Positions 25,584-38,903 of a DNA stretch of 64,000 bases are shown here, one piece after another; position 1 is the stretch's first letter; each line of letters opens with the position of its first letter. Below the pieces are notes generated by a model that made no database searches, had not been told where the DNA came from, and saw only the letters and a program-made list of their open reading frames with translations. This DNA is from Planococcus citri. Its lineage: Eukaryota > Arthropoda > Insecta > Hemiptera > Pseudococcidae. The position numbers and the translations under genes are program-made. Where the stretch lies: assembly GCF_950023065.1 (NCBI RefSeq), contig NC_088680.1, positions 43,016,559-43,080,558 on the forward strand, read 5' to 3'.

Positions 25584-26431
25584 GTTGATTCTGTCAAAAA
25601 TTTAAAAAATGATACAATAAAATATGACAACGCAATTATAAAAATAAAACTCGATCACGTACTTTTTTCGAAGACGAACACAGCGTTTCAATTAGGCAAC
25701 AGGAGAGATAGATACACGCAGTGAAGTCTTGAGAGCTTGAGAGCTACAGCAAAACTGAAGCAAAATTTCCTACTACAGCATCAAATATACTCCGGTCTTT
25801 TCGCGTTAATGACGATGATGATATGAACTGAAATATATTATTACACGTGATCATTAAATTCTAATCGAAATTTGTATCTAATTAATTCGGTTAGAGGCGA
25901 TTAAATATGTATTATTAAAATTTAGTAATTACTAACTTGTTTAATCGCTCACATTTGAATGGAATTTGTCGTGAAGAACGAATTATTGAATTGGCTGGGC
26001 GAAAGTATTTTCTATTTTGTATGACGAATTTACATCTGTTTATCGAGATACAGAATGTAATTAATCGAAAAGTTTCATCAGAATTTAATTCAAATGATTT
26101 CTTTCCGACAGATCTTCGTTGAACTCGATGGTGGAGAGGAACAAACTTGCGAGTAAAATTGACTGATAACAGCTGTTCGCAGAAGTGATAAGAAAGCACA
26201 TTTTCGGCGTGCTGCGTTTTTATTTCGCGTTGGAAATTTTATTTTGTTGTGAAGTTTGAATTGCTAGTAATTTTAACAGAAATATCTGTTTGAAAATATT
26301 TGAATTTCAAATTAATTCTCTGACTTGACATCGCAATAGTTTTAATCCTTCAAATGATTTTGATTCTACCGAATACTTCATTTTGCCGGTAATATTTCAA
26401 GAAGCCCAAGAGTGTCAACATAACCAAAGCA
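25584..26431. promoter_or_regulatory. shared head-to-head promoter region of PHGDH and DUS3
   Basis: The two start codons are 848 bp apart on diverging strands. The PHGDH side includes a 5'-UTR intron (25591-25662). Two overlapping open frames on opposite strands at 25915-26199 are present, but neither has family features, and they sit where promoter and 5'-UTR sequence is expected. No TATA box is evident. Confidence 0.4.
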
Positions 26432-29077
26432 ATGAATTCGTCTAATAATGATGATACCGTCGCAATTAAAGCGCAGTAAGTTCCAAAATGAAATGAGTAT
26501 CTGTTTCAATATCATTTTAAATCACTCACCACTTATGTCTTATTTCCAGGTATGTAGTGGAACGTCACGAACCCAAATTAGTACTCGATTGTGTCTCAGA
26601 GTCTGATAAAACAAAACTTACCGAAGAAAGCCCTCCTTCTAAGAAACACAAAAATTCCAAATACAATAAGAAAGTTTTGAAAGGTATACAGTTTGAAATT
26701 TACTTCTCTGTATCATGTGAATCATTTCTAAAATACTTTTAATTTAGGCCAAAATAAAAGCAGAGGTCCTACATTCAGACAAGATAGAGAATCTACCTTG
26801 TGCCCGAAACTAATCGACGTAAATGAATCTGCCGAAGAGTTACCAGTTTGTGGTAACGATAAATGTCAGTTTATTCACGATGTAAATACGTATCTGGCTT
26901 CCAAACCATCAGATATTCAAGAAGAATGTTACATTTTTAATACTCAAGGGTATTGCCCTCGTGGTGCTACTTGCAGGTGTGTATTTCTTTCTATTCGTTT
27001 CATTATTATTACGGTTTTGAACCAATAATTTCATTGAATTGTTTGTTCAGATTTGGCAGTAGTCATTTAACGTCCAACGGAAGGAACATCAAACGAAGTG
27101 AGAATGTTGAAAACTGTAATACTAACTTTCTCAGTTACGATTGTCAACATTCTCTGCGTAAAAGAACGTATAACTTTGGTAAAACCGAACAAGTTATAAA
27201 GCAGTATGATGAAAAGAAACGACCACCGGATACTTCATCTGCTGAACCAAAATCAGCTGAAGGTGAAATTAACGAACCAGTCGAAAAGACGACTGCGAAA
27301 GGTGAGGGTGACCAACTGGCAGAAAATATTACTGCAGAAGTTACAGAAAATCGTCTGGGAGCTACCGATGATTCAGATTTAATACGATTAAAACCCGAAG
27401 AAAAGAAGAAAGTACGTCGAATGTTGTCCCATTCTTGTTTTTTCTATGTTCTGGGTGTGTTATTTATTATGAATATTTTTTGTTTTTAGATCACGTGGAA
27501 AAATAAGTTGGTTCTTTCGCCATTAACAACGGTTGGAAATTTACCATTTAGAAGAATCTGTAAAGAATTTGGTGCTGATGTTACCTGTGGTGAGATGGCT
27601 CTGGCTAGTTCGTTACTACAAGGTACTACGATTGGATTTACTATGATTTTTTCAAAACGTTATTCCTTATTTGATTTTATTACATTTTTAGGAATGCCTC
27701 AGGAGTGGGCTTTAGTCAGACGACATAAAACTGAAGACGTATTCGGTGTCCAGGTATACATTCTTCAATTTAACTACATTTTTCAAGATGGGTCCAAATT
27801 TTAATCATTTTTTTTCTTTCAGGTTTGTGGAAATAATCCGCACGTGATGACGAAATGTGCTCAGTTACTTGAAGAACAAACAGATATTGATTTTATTGAT
27901 GTAAATTTGGGTTGTCCGATTGATTTGATTTATAGAGAGGTATAATAAGACCTTATTATTGTAAACTTCCTTCTAATGGAGATTGCTAAACATATCATTG
28001 ATTTAAATTTCAAAGGGATCTGGTAGCGGATTATTGAGACGTACCAGAGTATTGGAAAGTATTCTCACGTGTATGAATAACGTTACTGATATTCCTCTTA
28101 CTGTGAAAACTCGTACCGGTATTTCCAAAGACGCGAATGTTGTACACTCGTTGATGCCAATTTTCTCTAGAAGCAAAGTTTCTCTCATTTCAGTAAGTTG
28201 GCGACTCAACAGTTCAACTAAAATTTGAATTCGATGAAATGATGACGTTATTTGAATTTATTTCAGATCCACGGTAGAACTCGAGAACAACGATATACGA
28301 AATCTGCAGATTGGGATTATATAGAAGAATGTGCCAAGTTAGCTGGGGATGTTCCGGTGTTTGGAAATGGCGATATTTTATCGTACGAAGATTATAATGA
28401 GAAAATGGTAGGTAAACTAACAGAAATGCGAGTTTTTTAATTATCAGATGTGGTGTTTTGTTATCTAAATTAATATCAACTCCGTAGGAAAAATATCCTC
28501 ACATAAATGGAGTTCTGATTGCCAGAGGAGCGTTATATAAACCTTGGTTATTCACTGAAATCAAAGAACAACGTCATTGGGATATTAGCAGCTCTGAAAG
28601 AATGGATATAATTAAAAAATACGTTAATTATGGATTAGAGCATTGGGGATCTGATAATAAGGTAAAATTTCTTATCTCATTAGATTTGTAAAACCCAAAT
28701 CAGTATTGTAATTTTTAAAAATTATTAATTATTTCAGGGGGTAGAAAATACTCGACGATTTTTATTGGAATGGTTATCTTTCCTTCATCGATACATTCCG
28801 GTAGGATTATTAGAACATCCACCTCAAAAAATAAATCAACGTCCGCCGCATTATGTTGGAAGAGATGACTTAGAAACATTATTTGCTAGTCCAAATTGTC
28901 ACGATTGGATTAAAATAAGGTAAGTTTCACGTTCGATAATTTCATCATTCATTTTTTTTTTATCCAAATGAAATTATTTATTTATTATTATTTTTTTAAT
29001 TTAGTGAAATGTTGCTTGGACCTGTTCCCGAAGGATTTCACTTTTTACCAAAACACAAAGCCAGTTCTTGGAAATGA
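26432..29077 (+). CDS. Dus3l: tRNA-dihydrouridine(47) synthase [NAD(P)+]-like (DUS3L)
   Basis: The enzyme reduces uridine 47 of tRNAs to dihydrouridine using FMN and NAD(P)H. Twelve exons (26432-26475, 26550-26683, 26748-26976, 27051-27411, 27490-27622, 27692-27753, 27823-27939, 28016-28192, 28267-28407, 28488-28661, 28738-28919, 29005-29077) join to 608 residues. The N-terminal third has two CCCH zinc fingers (about residues 78-140, with CGNDKCQFIHD and CPRGATC), then a low-complexity linker, then the TIM-barrel synthase from about residue 257: LSPLTTVGNLPFRRICKEFG, CGEMA, VNLGCPID (catalytic Cys about 352), IHGRTREQRYTK and FGNGDILS. The C-terminal helical part (KPWLFTEIKEQRHWDIS, NYGLEHWGSD, LLGPVP) is complete. 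It is tail to tail with the Trunk-like gene, with only about 150 bp between stop codons. Confidence 0.97.
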
Positions 29078-29228
29078 TTACTCATCGTCATTAGTAACCG
29101 TTATTTGGTATAAAACAATTATTCATTCGTTTATTTAATTTTTTTTTTCCACTACAACTATTATTTTGTTAGTTTTTTGTATTTTCTAAAATACTCTCAA
29201 ATTACAAATATTACAGAACACGATGTTT

Positions 29229-30007
29229 TTAATATCTTCCTGGCCACATACAGTCACATCCCGATGCAATGACTTCTTTGGTATTTTCCCAACACTCGCT
29301 GTCGTAACGTTTTCTAGTCAAGTATAATGTTTGAGTTCGTTGCACGCATCTAAATCCCGGTTGAGCGCAAAACTACGAAAAAATTGAATTTAATTACGCT
29401 TCAGTGTACTGACATAAATTCTGAAAACCTTATCTATTACATTTTCACCTGATTATTCGTGTTCCTCGAAAGTTCACCTACGCCAGATGGTGTAAATTTA
29501 CGACATACTGTTTCTACGTAATGGGGAGGATAATATTCGTAAATATCACTTTTTAACTCGATACGTCTTCGTACATTCTGGCACAGTGGTTGAAAATCCT
29601 GTACAAATTTAACGAATGAGTGAGACAAATTTCCAATTTTATTAGTTTTGCCAATATGTAGTGAAATTGTCTACTATCGAAATATTATTGAACCAACATT
29701 TGAGTATTCACGCCTTCCTTCTTCAGGATATCCTTCTTCTGATTCGAAAAAGAAATCGTGTACTACTGGAAATTCATCCCATGTTCTTTCTTCTGCTATT
29801 TCACGATTTGTTCGAATAGCCTGTAATAAAACCTGCGTAAATAATGCGATCAGCTCGTGTATCGAGAAGAAAATTATTTTGTATGGAAATACACACCTGA
29901 GTTAAGTTATTATGCTGTTTGGTATCTGAACTCGTTATTGCGTGGCTGTTTACCGAATATGTTGGAAAACTGTTTACAAATATGAGCCACCAGGCGTGTA
30001 TGGTTTT
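29229..30007 (-). CDS. Trunk/PTTH-like (noggin-type) cystine-knot secreted ligand, 5' end incomplete
   Basis: Supported exons are 29897-30007, about 29698-29832, 29449-29598 and 29229-29372 (stop at 29229). The first carries a hydrophobic, signal-like stretch (AWWLIFVNSFPTYSV). The last two carry the knot: PLCQNVRRRIEL, YYPPHYVETVCRKF, FCAQPGFRCVQRTQTLYL, YDSECW and ASGCDCMWPGRY, seven cysteines in all. The order (YPxY-E-x-C, C-x5-C followed by a beta strand, W, then GCxC near the end) resembles insect PTTH/Trunk ligands of the Torso receptor. A Spaetzle-type knot is the alternative. The initiating ATG lies in an upstream exon I could not place. The donor after exon 2 (near 29698) is weak, so that join is uncertain. 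Confidence 0.65.
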
Positions 30008-30876
30008 CTGAAAATAGGTAATATAATGGCAAAAAAATTAGTGGAAAATGTGTCAACTAGAAACTGTTTAATGGTAACTTTTTATATGCCTTGAATGACG
30101 TTTGGTCTTTTCAACTTTTTCTGCAAAATTAATTTTTATACCTATGCATGAGTAATGAATATGTCAGCGTAGTCGTAAAAGAACTGTTTATGCCTAGCTG
30201 ACGAAATGGTGATACCTACACGAATACATAATACTTGGACAATGTAGAAATAAAGTTTTACTGTAATTTTTATTTAATGAAAAAAAAAAAAAACTATTCA
30301 GAATCTTTTTTTTTTTTATTTCGTCCGGAGAAAGATTAAACATAAAATTCTCACACAATAATTTCTATTCACTACGTTTTCAACGACATGAAAATAAATT
30401 TCGTCTTGAGAATGTTGTCATTAATTAACAAGAGAGGCAACCGGTTTCAACATACAGTGAACCCGTTGAATATGGGATCAGTTTCATTGTGCTAACAGTA
30501 CGTGGTCATCACTGGTCAACTTTTCCGTTGTATAGCTGTTTCTAAGTATGATTTTTTTGTTAGAAAATAAGCTACACGAATGCAGCAGTATATTACGACG
30601 TGGTTTAAATTTACGAGCGTAAAAGTTTCGTGTAAATTCATACAACCATGAGACTAACGAAGAGGATAATCGTTTTAATAAGTCGTTGTTAGGCCGAAGC
30701 CAAGTTTCATCTTCACTCGATAAAAAAAATCAACATCAAAATACACCGTGTTTTTTTGTTTCGTTTTTAGTGTGTCAACAATTGACCATCACGTTAGTTG
30801 TATTTTTCGAGAGTGAATGTTCGCGATTCACGAGGGTCTTTTTTCAGACAATTTCATCCCAATGGTATGAGGAAAT
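30008..30876. other. divergent intergenic region
   Basis: It should contain the missing 5' exon and promoter of the Trunk-like gene (minus). No coding exon could be supported. Poly-A and poly-T runs occur at about 30280-30320. Confidence 0.4.
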
Positions 30877-31211
30877 ATAAAAGCGGTTGCAGTTTCAGGC
30901 AAGGTTAACTGGAACTTATGGAGAATTAAAGTGTCTGTGGGTACAAAAGGAAATGATGGATGTACACTATTGTACAGGAAATTGAAATTAATTGGTTTGA
31001 TTTTATCGTTCTCATTTGTTGGTCAGTTCAGTACGGTTTTAGTCATCGGTTGTGTTCCGTGGTTTTTTTCAAAATTTATCGCAAGTTTCGAATTTTTTTA
31101 ATGTTTTTATTCGTCTCTGTAATTCGTTTGATTGCGTTAATTACTCCTGCAAAGTATAGCGCTGGTTCGAATGCTCACGAGAGGGATTAGAACAAATTTT
31201 ACATATCAATG
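30877..31211 (+). promoter_or_regulatory. putative TATA promoter and 5' untranslated first exon of the OSR1/Fray gene
   Basis: TATAAAAG lies at about 30877. A transcript starting some 30 bp later would run to a strong donor, CAATG followed by GTAAGTTA, at 31211. The matching acceptor is TTTATAG at 32392-32397, and the next exon (from 32398) contains the kinase start codon at 32640. The small open frame at 30960-31190 would then be untranslated leader sequence. Confidence 0.45.
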
Positions 31212-32639
31212 GTAAGTTAACGTTTTGCTTTTTTTCTCCTAATTACCTAAGTATACCTATCTGCATCTGAGCACTAATTACTTCGTTGCACGTTTGATGA
31301 AAAATGGCAAAGTAATTGCTTTGGTGTCATAATTTTTATTACCTATACTTATTTTACTCTCGTGGTTTAAATCTTCAGATTGATTCATTTTATCTTCCTG
31401 ACTGTGATGTAGTAATCGCGTTTACACCCACGTGAAATATTATTTGCGTTGGTAAATGTTTTCATAAACAGAAACGTTCAATTTGAAAGTAGCCCTACTA
31501 ATGTACAACAGTATGTAGCACATAAAGCTTGACCATTTTATCCTATAAATATGAAATAAGCAAAATTTTACTGAAGTGTAGACAGACTTTATTAACTTGA
31601 AACACATTAAATTGAACTCGTGCTTCAATATGTAAAGTAAGTACCTAAGTGATCACTACATATATTCATACATTGCATGCTTCATGTCTATTTTCTCCTC
31701 CTTTAAATTTACTTTTATTATTTTTTTTTTTTAATAAAAAATTCAACGACGTATTAGAAAAGAACACATGTAATACTCCATAATACACCCATATGTAACA
31801 TTCATCCAATCTTATCAAACGAGGAAGGACGTTCACTATTTGTAGACTATTCTGAAGTTATAAATTGTTTTAGATTAAGTACCTAGTAATATAAGTATAG
31901 AATTTAACGCTAAAATTAAAAATACCTGACTTTTCTTCGAAAAGCCGGTAAAATATGAGCAATTCGATAAAAAAAACAATTACATTACGATAGGTACACA
32001 AATATTGATTTTGTCACATGTTTTTTTATGTTTCATGCCAAATTTTAATGAGTAATAACGTTTTTCTGGTAATTCAATCTCGAAAGCGATACGTATAGAT
32101 AGGTACCTAGGGAAATATTCAAGTAACTTATGAGCTTTTGGCAATTATTATCGATGCGCGTATCAACGTTACAGTATAGATAGTCGGGTAGTGCTTGTAA
32201 TAAGTATTATGACGGGTAGGTATAACTAATTAATAATTTATGAAAAAAATATCAGTAAGTACATGACGAACCAGTTTAGTGAATGTTGCGCCCGTTTCAA
32301 GGTTAGGTATTTTATGAAATAGTCGAGAATTTCTTTTCGATGTACGAATCGATACTTTTTTTTCTAATATATTGAATTTACTTTCATATGTTTATAGGTG
32401 TTGGAAAATTTGAACTAAATCGGATTATCGTGGATTAATTACGATTACAGCGAACTTGAAGTTATTAAAATCGAATGTGTAGTGTAGATAAGTCGACGTA
32501 CAATATACGAAATAACTTTCAAGATTATTTCGCACGATGACAGTTGTAATTGGTAATCGGCGTCGGCGATGATACGGCTTGTGAGTTCGATTAAAATGTA
32601 CGTTTGAAACCGATCGACGGACGACAGAAAATTTACACG

Positions 32640-35600
32640 ATGGAAAAACCTACAAAAAAAGTTCCGCCAAACGAGGATAGTGATTTTCCGGTGATGTCGT
32701 TACATAGTCAATCACCCATTAATTCATCGTCGCGACCTTGCTCACCTTCGACAAATCATTCATCTGTATTATCTGCTCTCATAAAACCAATTAGGTAAGT
32801 TGAAAGTTTTTAAAAAATGTGCTCCTGTACAAGTTATACCTGATTACTAACTTTTTTATATAGGTAGATACATGTGCCCAAAAATTCTTATCACGTACAT
32901 ATTTTTGTACATGTTACCTATTAAACGTGAAAATAATGACTTGAAAACATCTTAATGGTGTTTATTAATAGAAAAGTTCACTAAAACCATAGACCATTGA
33001 AACAGTTTCAACTCGTGTGGCGCTATTTTTATAAAGAACGTTTTGTTTTAGTAGGAATCTTTTATATAGTTTAATTTTGATTTAAAATAACTTTGTATCA
33101 GCGAATCTACCTTTTTGAAAAAAAGATAGGTCGATACTATCAACTGAAGAGGCAACAGTAGGGATGGAAGTATTTTAAAAAAATATTTCACAATTATGAA
33201 TTCTAATGTGAATATGAAAAGCGTGAAAAAGTTGATATTACTACATATTATAGCAATGATTCATCGTGGGTACCTATATCGTGAACATCATCACAATATC
33301 AGTAATATCACAAAGATGGCTTATTGCTGTTTTTTTTTTTTTTTTTTTGAATTAGGTAGGTACTTAAAACAAAATTTACAAGCTGTGGAATTGTTTAAAA
33401 ACTTACCATCATCAATTAAATTTGTATTTTGAATATTTTTAAACGAACAGTACTGCTTGAAGTTATGAACTGATGCCGAGTAAACTATAAAATGAATTAA
33501 TTTCTATATATTTTCAATGGTACGAAAAATCACTCAGCGAATATCCTTTGACTTTCCTTTCAATTACTTCCGAGATCAGTGATTCGTTAATATTTTAGCC
33601 TCAATCAATGCCATCGTGATCTATTTTATGCGTTAAAACGCTAAATTGATTTGAAAATACATTTCTGAATCACACAACCAGGTGCAATAATTCCGAATTA
33701 GAGACTACTTATTCCTTCGACAATTGCCAAATGACCACTGTCCAGTGATAGTTTACTGCCTTGATAACTTCGGTTCGGCAACTGTTGCGTCTTGAGTGTC
33801 ATTTTCGTACATACTTGCATTAAAAATATGAAAAGAGAAAATCAAAATTATTATATTTGTAATTGAAGCACTCAATACATTACACACTCGCTTTCTGATT
33901 AGATAATTGTTATCATAGTTTTATAATCATGCTTTAAATTTCATCATGTAAGAACTTGTTTTCGGTATCAATGGGTGATACTTTCATACAAAAGTATTAT
34001 ACCTCCTCACTTTTATTTATAGAAACGCTTATTCATTGTTTCGAATTCGATGAACTACCTGTTAACAATTGGTGTTAAAAATACATCGTTCATTACGTAT
34101 TATGCAGTATAGTACTTACCTCCTATACCTACAGGTACAGTACAGGTATCTCGAGTTCATTGTGACTACCTGTGTTCAAAAGTTCAGATTAGATGATAGA
34201 ACTGAAGATTTTCATTTTATTCTCAAGTCTCAAATTCAAAGATATGAAGTTCGATCGAGGTATCGTACAATTATTGAATACCTGATACTGAGATTAGAAA
34301 ATTTATCTATTCAATAATCATTGTTCGCTCTACGAGATCATTTTTGGAGTACCTACCTTCCTATACTATGTAGTCCAATAGTTTGTCTCTGTACATAATG
34401 TACTCGTTGGGTTTACATTTTACTAGGACGAAGAATAAAGCTGATTTTTCGAAATAAAATCTTTTTACTTTCTAATTTGAGTATTTTATCGATCAAATTT
34501 TAATTTTTTTACCGGCAGAGTAGGTATTCCAATTCGTATGAAATGCAACGTAGCAAACGCTGACGACATTTTTCTCATGTAGTGACAAGCAGGTTTTGAA
34601 AATGAAAACTTATTCCTGTAGCAATGAATTTTACGAATTTCATTTGCTCAAAAAGTAAAGCACCTTGGAAAATTTGAAAATTGATACGATGACTGAACGC
34701 TGAATTCTCATTAAAATGACTAATGGGTATTTTTAATTACTTAATTAGAGAAAGCGATCAGTGTAGCCCGTTGTACGATGATATAGACTTTACAAAATTT
34801 CAATCTAAAAGAAACTAGGAAATAGGTGAATTTTTTCATGAAATTATGACTACAGATTTCACCATTCCTGTGAATTTTTAGATATGATGGCTTATTCACT
34901 GACTTCTTGAGCGAATATGCGAGTAGATTAGATTTTTCAGGGTATTAGAGCTGGGTAAAATGGTAACATTTGCTGTGAACTGATTGGCGAATAAATTCTT
35001 ATTCACACGGAATTAGGAATTCGATCTATTCGTATTGTTAATAATAATAATAAGTACGTATAAAACCGGTTCATCACCTGAGGTTGAGGTACACGAATCG
35101 TACGCGATTTGTGTTTCGCAATTTATTCTATTTTTAGATTACTTCCGTTGCGAAGATTTTATAATTTTAAACAACGACAACACTGATAGTATCGATCATA
35201 TGCGTTTCTTCTTGCCATTACCATTTTACCATTACCCTACGATTACGATTATTTGCTTTTTGTATTCACTAGTATTCACTTCATTGAGTTTAATTTGTAT
35301 TTTTGTCAAGTGTCGTGTGTGCTTTGGCACGACATCAAAGTGATTTTTATATAAAACTAAAAATATCCGTATAATTTTCATACAATAAGTTAATCATAAT
35401 ATTCGATATTCGGCTAATCATTATGTTGCACACCCGCACAGGAAGGTGTCACCTGGTTTAATGCCACCAGGCTCTCCGGGAATATTTCGACGGAGAAAAT
35501 CGTCAGCGTACGAAGGAAGTTATCATCATTCGTCGTTAATCGCCGCTCGAGACCAGTTCAATTCAAAAATGTCCGATAGTCCGAACGAAACACCGCAAGA

Positions 35601-37753
35601 AATTCCACCGTCACCTATAAATACCGGAGCTACGCCATGGCCAATTTCTAAAGACGATTACGAGCTTAAGGAAATCATAGGTGAGATATTTGTTACCAAT
35701 TACAATACCGTTCACTGTGTAAACCATCGTAATTTTTGTTAAAAATCGCCTTGTCATTGTGTTAGGTGTCGGAGCTACGGCCGTCGTACATAGCGCTATT
35801 TGTAAACCGAGAAATGAAAAATGCGCCATAAAACGTATAAATTTGGAGAAATGGAATACCAGTATGGATGAGTTATTGGTAAGTCGAATCAGTGTAATCT
35901 ACACGGTTTCTAGTTTTAGTTTATTCATAGTAGTTAACTTTTTAGAAAACAGTTTGTCTGTGCAGAAAGAAATACAAGCGATGTCTTCATGCCATCATGA
36001 AAACGTGGTTACATATTATACCAGTTTTGTTGTTAAAGAAGAATTGTGGCTGGTACTACGACTTCTTGAAAATGGTTCGCTGTTGGACGTCATCAAGCAT
36101 AAAATGAGGACCACGAATTGTAAACACGGAGTGTTTGACGAATGCACCATAGCTACTGTTCTCAAAGAGGTGCTCAAAGGGTTGGAGTATTTTCATAGCA
36201 ATGGACAAATTCATAGGTAAAATTTGCCTCCTTCGTGCATTGTGATTATTTACTACTTCGTTCGACTAATTAGATTTCTTCCAATAGGGATATCAAAGCC
36301 GGTAATATCTTATTAGGTGAAGATGGAACAGTTCAAATAGCCGATTTCGGTGTCAGCGCTTGGTTAGCCACCGGTCGTGATCCATCCAGACAAAAAGTTC
36401 GACATACGTTTGTCGGTACGCCATGTTGGATGGCTCCCGAAGTTATGGAACAGGTCAAACCACCTTATCTTGCTATTTTTAAAAATTTATTACCCGTTAA
36501 ATTACGTATGCGATAACGTGTTTGTTTTAAAATGATTTATAGGACCATGGTTACGACTTTAAAGCTGATATCTGGTCGGTTGGAATAACCGCAATTGAAA
36601 TGGCTACCGGTACAGCTCCTTATCATAAATACCCTCCGATGAAAGTATTGATGTTAACGTTGCAAAACGATCCCCCTACCTTGGATACCGGAGCTGAAGA
36701 TAAAGACCAATATAAAGCTTATGGGAAAACTTTTCGTAAAATGGTCGTCGATTGCTTGCAAAAAGATCCTTCAAAGAGGTGATTTTTTTTTTCAATACGT
36801 TGAATTTATTCTCGTCTATCGAGCTGGCTAACTTGTTACTATTTTTCAAGACCCACTGCAACTGAGTTATTAAAAAATCCGTTCTTTAAGAAAGCCAAAG
36901 ATAGGAAATATTTACAACAGACGTTGATCGCCATTGGACCGAGCTTAGAAACCAGAGTCTTGAAAGTAATTAATATTTCTTGTTCGGATCATTGTTCATT
37001 GGTTATGTACAGATAGATGATAAATTTTCTCGAATATTTATACAGGCTTCCAAGAAGCAACCTGGCTCTGGTAGACTGCATAGAACATTGACCGGTGAAT
37101 GGGTATGGTCTTCAGAAGAAGAAGATGCTGGTAATGCTTCTGATGAAGAAGAGGTACGATTATACTCGATTATAGATCAGATGATCACGAATTGTTCCGA
37201 TTTAATTCTCAACAATTCTGTGTTGTGTTTTTTTCCTTCTAGATACCAAATAAACCTTTCAATATTATTAACAATGAAGATTCGTCAGATAGCGAAGGCG
37301 AACATACTCCTATTAATTTAGTTTTAAGAATGAGGTGAATACTTTAATTCATTGTAATTCTACTCCTCGATACTTATCTCAGTTATTAATATTGCATTTT
37401 TCCTGCTTATAGAAATGGTAAAAAGGAATTGAATGATATAAGATTCGAATTCATGTTGGGTAAAGACAGCGCCGAAGGTATTGCATCGGAATTAGTGGGA
37501 GCCGGGTTAGTCGATGGTCGCGATATCGTCGTAATAGCTGCAAATCTACGAAAACTAATCGATAGTAACGGGGAGATGAAATCAGTCACTTTTCCTTTAG
37601 TAAGTAAATGAGTATCATTAACGGTGATGTAATTTATGACGATATTATCTCATTTATTGCATTTTGTTTATCTAGAGTTCGGGTTATGATTGCAATGATG
37701 TTCCTGATGATAAAACTTTAATAGGATTCGCCCAAATATCCATGGTAGAATGA
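32640..37753 (+). CDS. fray: STE20-type kinase OSR1/SPAK (Fray)
   Basis: A cytosolic Ser/Thr kinase that is activated by WNK and phosphorylates cation-chloride cotransporters, controlling cell volume and ion balance. Twelve exons (32640-32794, 35442-35680, 35766-35878, 35966-36216, 36288-36453, 36543-36778, 36851-36965, 37046-37153, 37243-37334, 37413-37599, 37676-37753; 5'-UTR exon(s) extra) join to 579 residues. Visible features: glycine loop GVGATAVVH, ATP Lys in AIKRINLEK (about 154), HRDIKAGNIL (Asp about 254), DFGVSAWL, activation loop HTFVGTPCWMAPE with the WNK-site Thr about 293, an S-motif region PGSGRLHRT (Ser about 433), and the C-terminal RFxV-binding CCT domain FEFMLGKDSAEGIASEL with LVDGRDIVVIAANL (about 495-540). 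The Ser/Pro-rich N-terminus is longer than in mammals. AATAAA lies at 38058. Confidence 0.96.
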
Positions 37754-38057
37754 TATTAAACGCCTAGCAGACTGAATTAATAAATTTTTTACCTTTGGTT
37801 GGGGCTTTTGAAGATTTTAATTTATTCATCAATGTCATTTATTTAATATCTTTAGTGAACTAAGTTAGTATAAACTATTGATCACTCATCATGTAATTTG
37901 TAATTACGATTTTTTTTTTTTTTTTTGAATGATTCAAAAATGATAATCATTGTAAGCGAACACATCTTATACACGCTAATGAATTTTTTTTTGTATTTTC
38001 ATAGTATTATTTTTTGAAATTTTTAGCCTAGTAGGGAATAATTTGAGAATTTTTAAT

Positions 38058-38063
38058 AATAAA
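38058..38063 (+). terminator. polyadenylation signal of OSR1/Fray
   Basis: AATAAA occurs 305 bp after the stop codon. A minus-strand AATAAA (38106-38111) lies just beyond it, consistent with two convergent transcripts ending here. Confidence 0.55.
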
Positions 38064-38143
38064 GAAAATTTCATGCGATGTTTCAATTTTGTTGTATAAT
38101 TCCACTTTATTATCATCATGTCTTTCTTAGATACGCGAACATC

Positions 38144-38456
38144 CTAATTGATGATTCCTTGAAGATCGTATTCTGTGGCTTCTGTGAACGTGATTATGTA
38201 ATATTTCGTATTCAACTGATGTTCTCCGACTTCGAGCTTCCCTGAAAATTTAGTAAAAATTTTCCTTAAAATCATGACTGAAAAATTCAACACTGGGAGA
38301 AGCTGTTAGATTTGTTGAGAAAACTGACAATTGACTATTGAGTGAGTTTTTGTTTTTGACACGTTTAGGAATCAATGTATTAATTGTTTTTGCGTGTATT
38401 TTTGTCTTCATCTTTGTTTCTGAGAATTTTAAATTAAGAAATTTTCGATTCGACAT
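38144..38456 (-). CDS. possible small two-exon gene of unknown function
   Basis: The ATG at 38456 opens MSNRKFLNLKFSETKMKTKI..., a basic, Asn/Ser/Lys-rich stretch. A second exon (38144-38241) follows a clear acceptor (CTAAATTTTCAG) and reads KLEVGEHQLNTKYYIITF then TEATEYDLQGIIN and a stop, which looks like genuine beta-rich protein. The acceptor implies phase 1; the matching donor inside 38250-38330 is weak (an A|GTGTTG or A|GTCATG choice), so the join is unsettled. A minus-strand AATAAA at 38106-38111 supports a transcript ending here. I do not recognise the protein. Estimated length is 80-100 residues. Confidence 0.4.
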
Positions 38457-38903
38457 TCTTTTTTATATTTGGGAAACTTGAATTTAATTTCTTTGGTTAG
38501 AAGCGAAAGTTCGCTGGGCTGGAGAATGGAATAAAGACTGTGAGTGGTGAACTGACTGAAGATGCTGCAACTGCAAAGATGAAATGATTAGAATTTGGAA
38601 GGAAGGATTACCGGTTAAGAGGAGAAACTCAGAAATGAAAATTCTAAATTACTAATTAGTATTAGTAACCCGAGGAATGAATGAAGATGAAGACTTGTCA
38701 GCCTCAGCATTGTCAAATTCAGTCATTCTCATTCGTCATTCTTTCGAGGCTTTCCAAGAGATAAAATAAAAGGAATAAAATAATAGAAAATCATTATAAT
38801 GTCAAATGTGCATTAAATTAAATAGATCGAATAGAAATCAAATTTCTATCTTCAAAATTCTTCATATTTTAAATTTTGCGAAAAAAAAATGAAAATTGAG
38901 TGA

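Noticed and set aside
32604..32639. Earlier in-frame start for OSR1 (KPIDGRQKIYT...)
   Set aside because: The only upstream initiator in that frame would be a TTG; the first ATG in frame is 32640.
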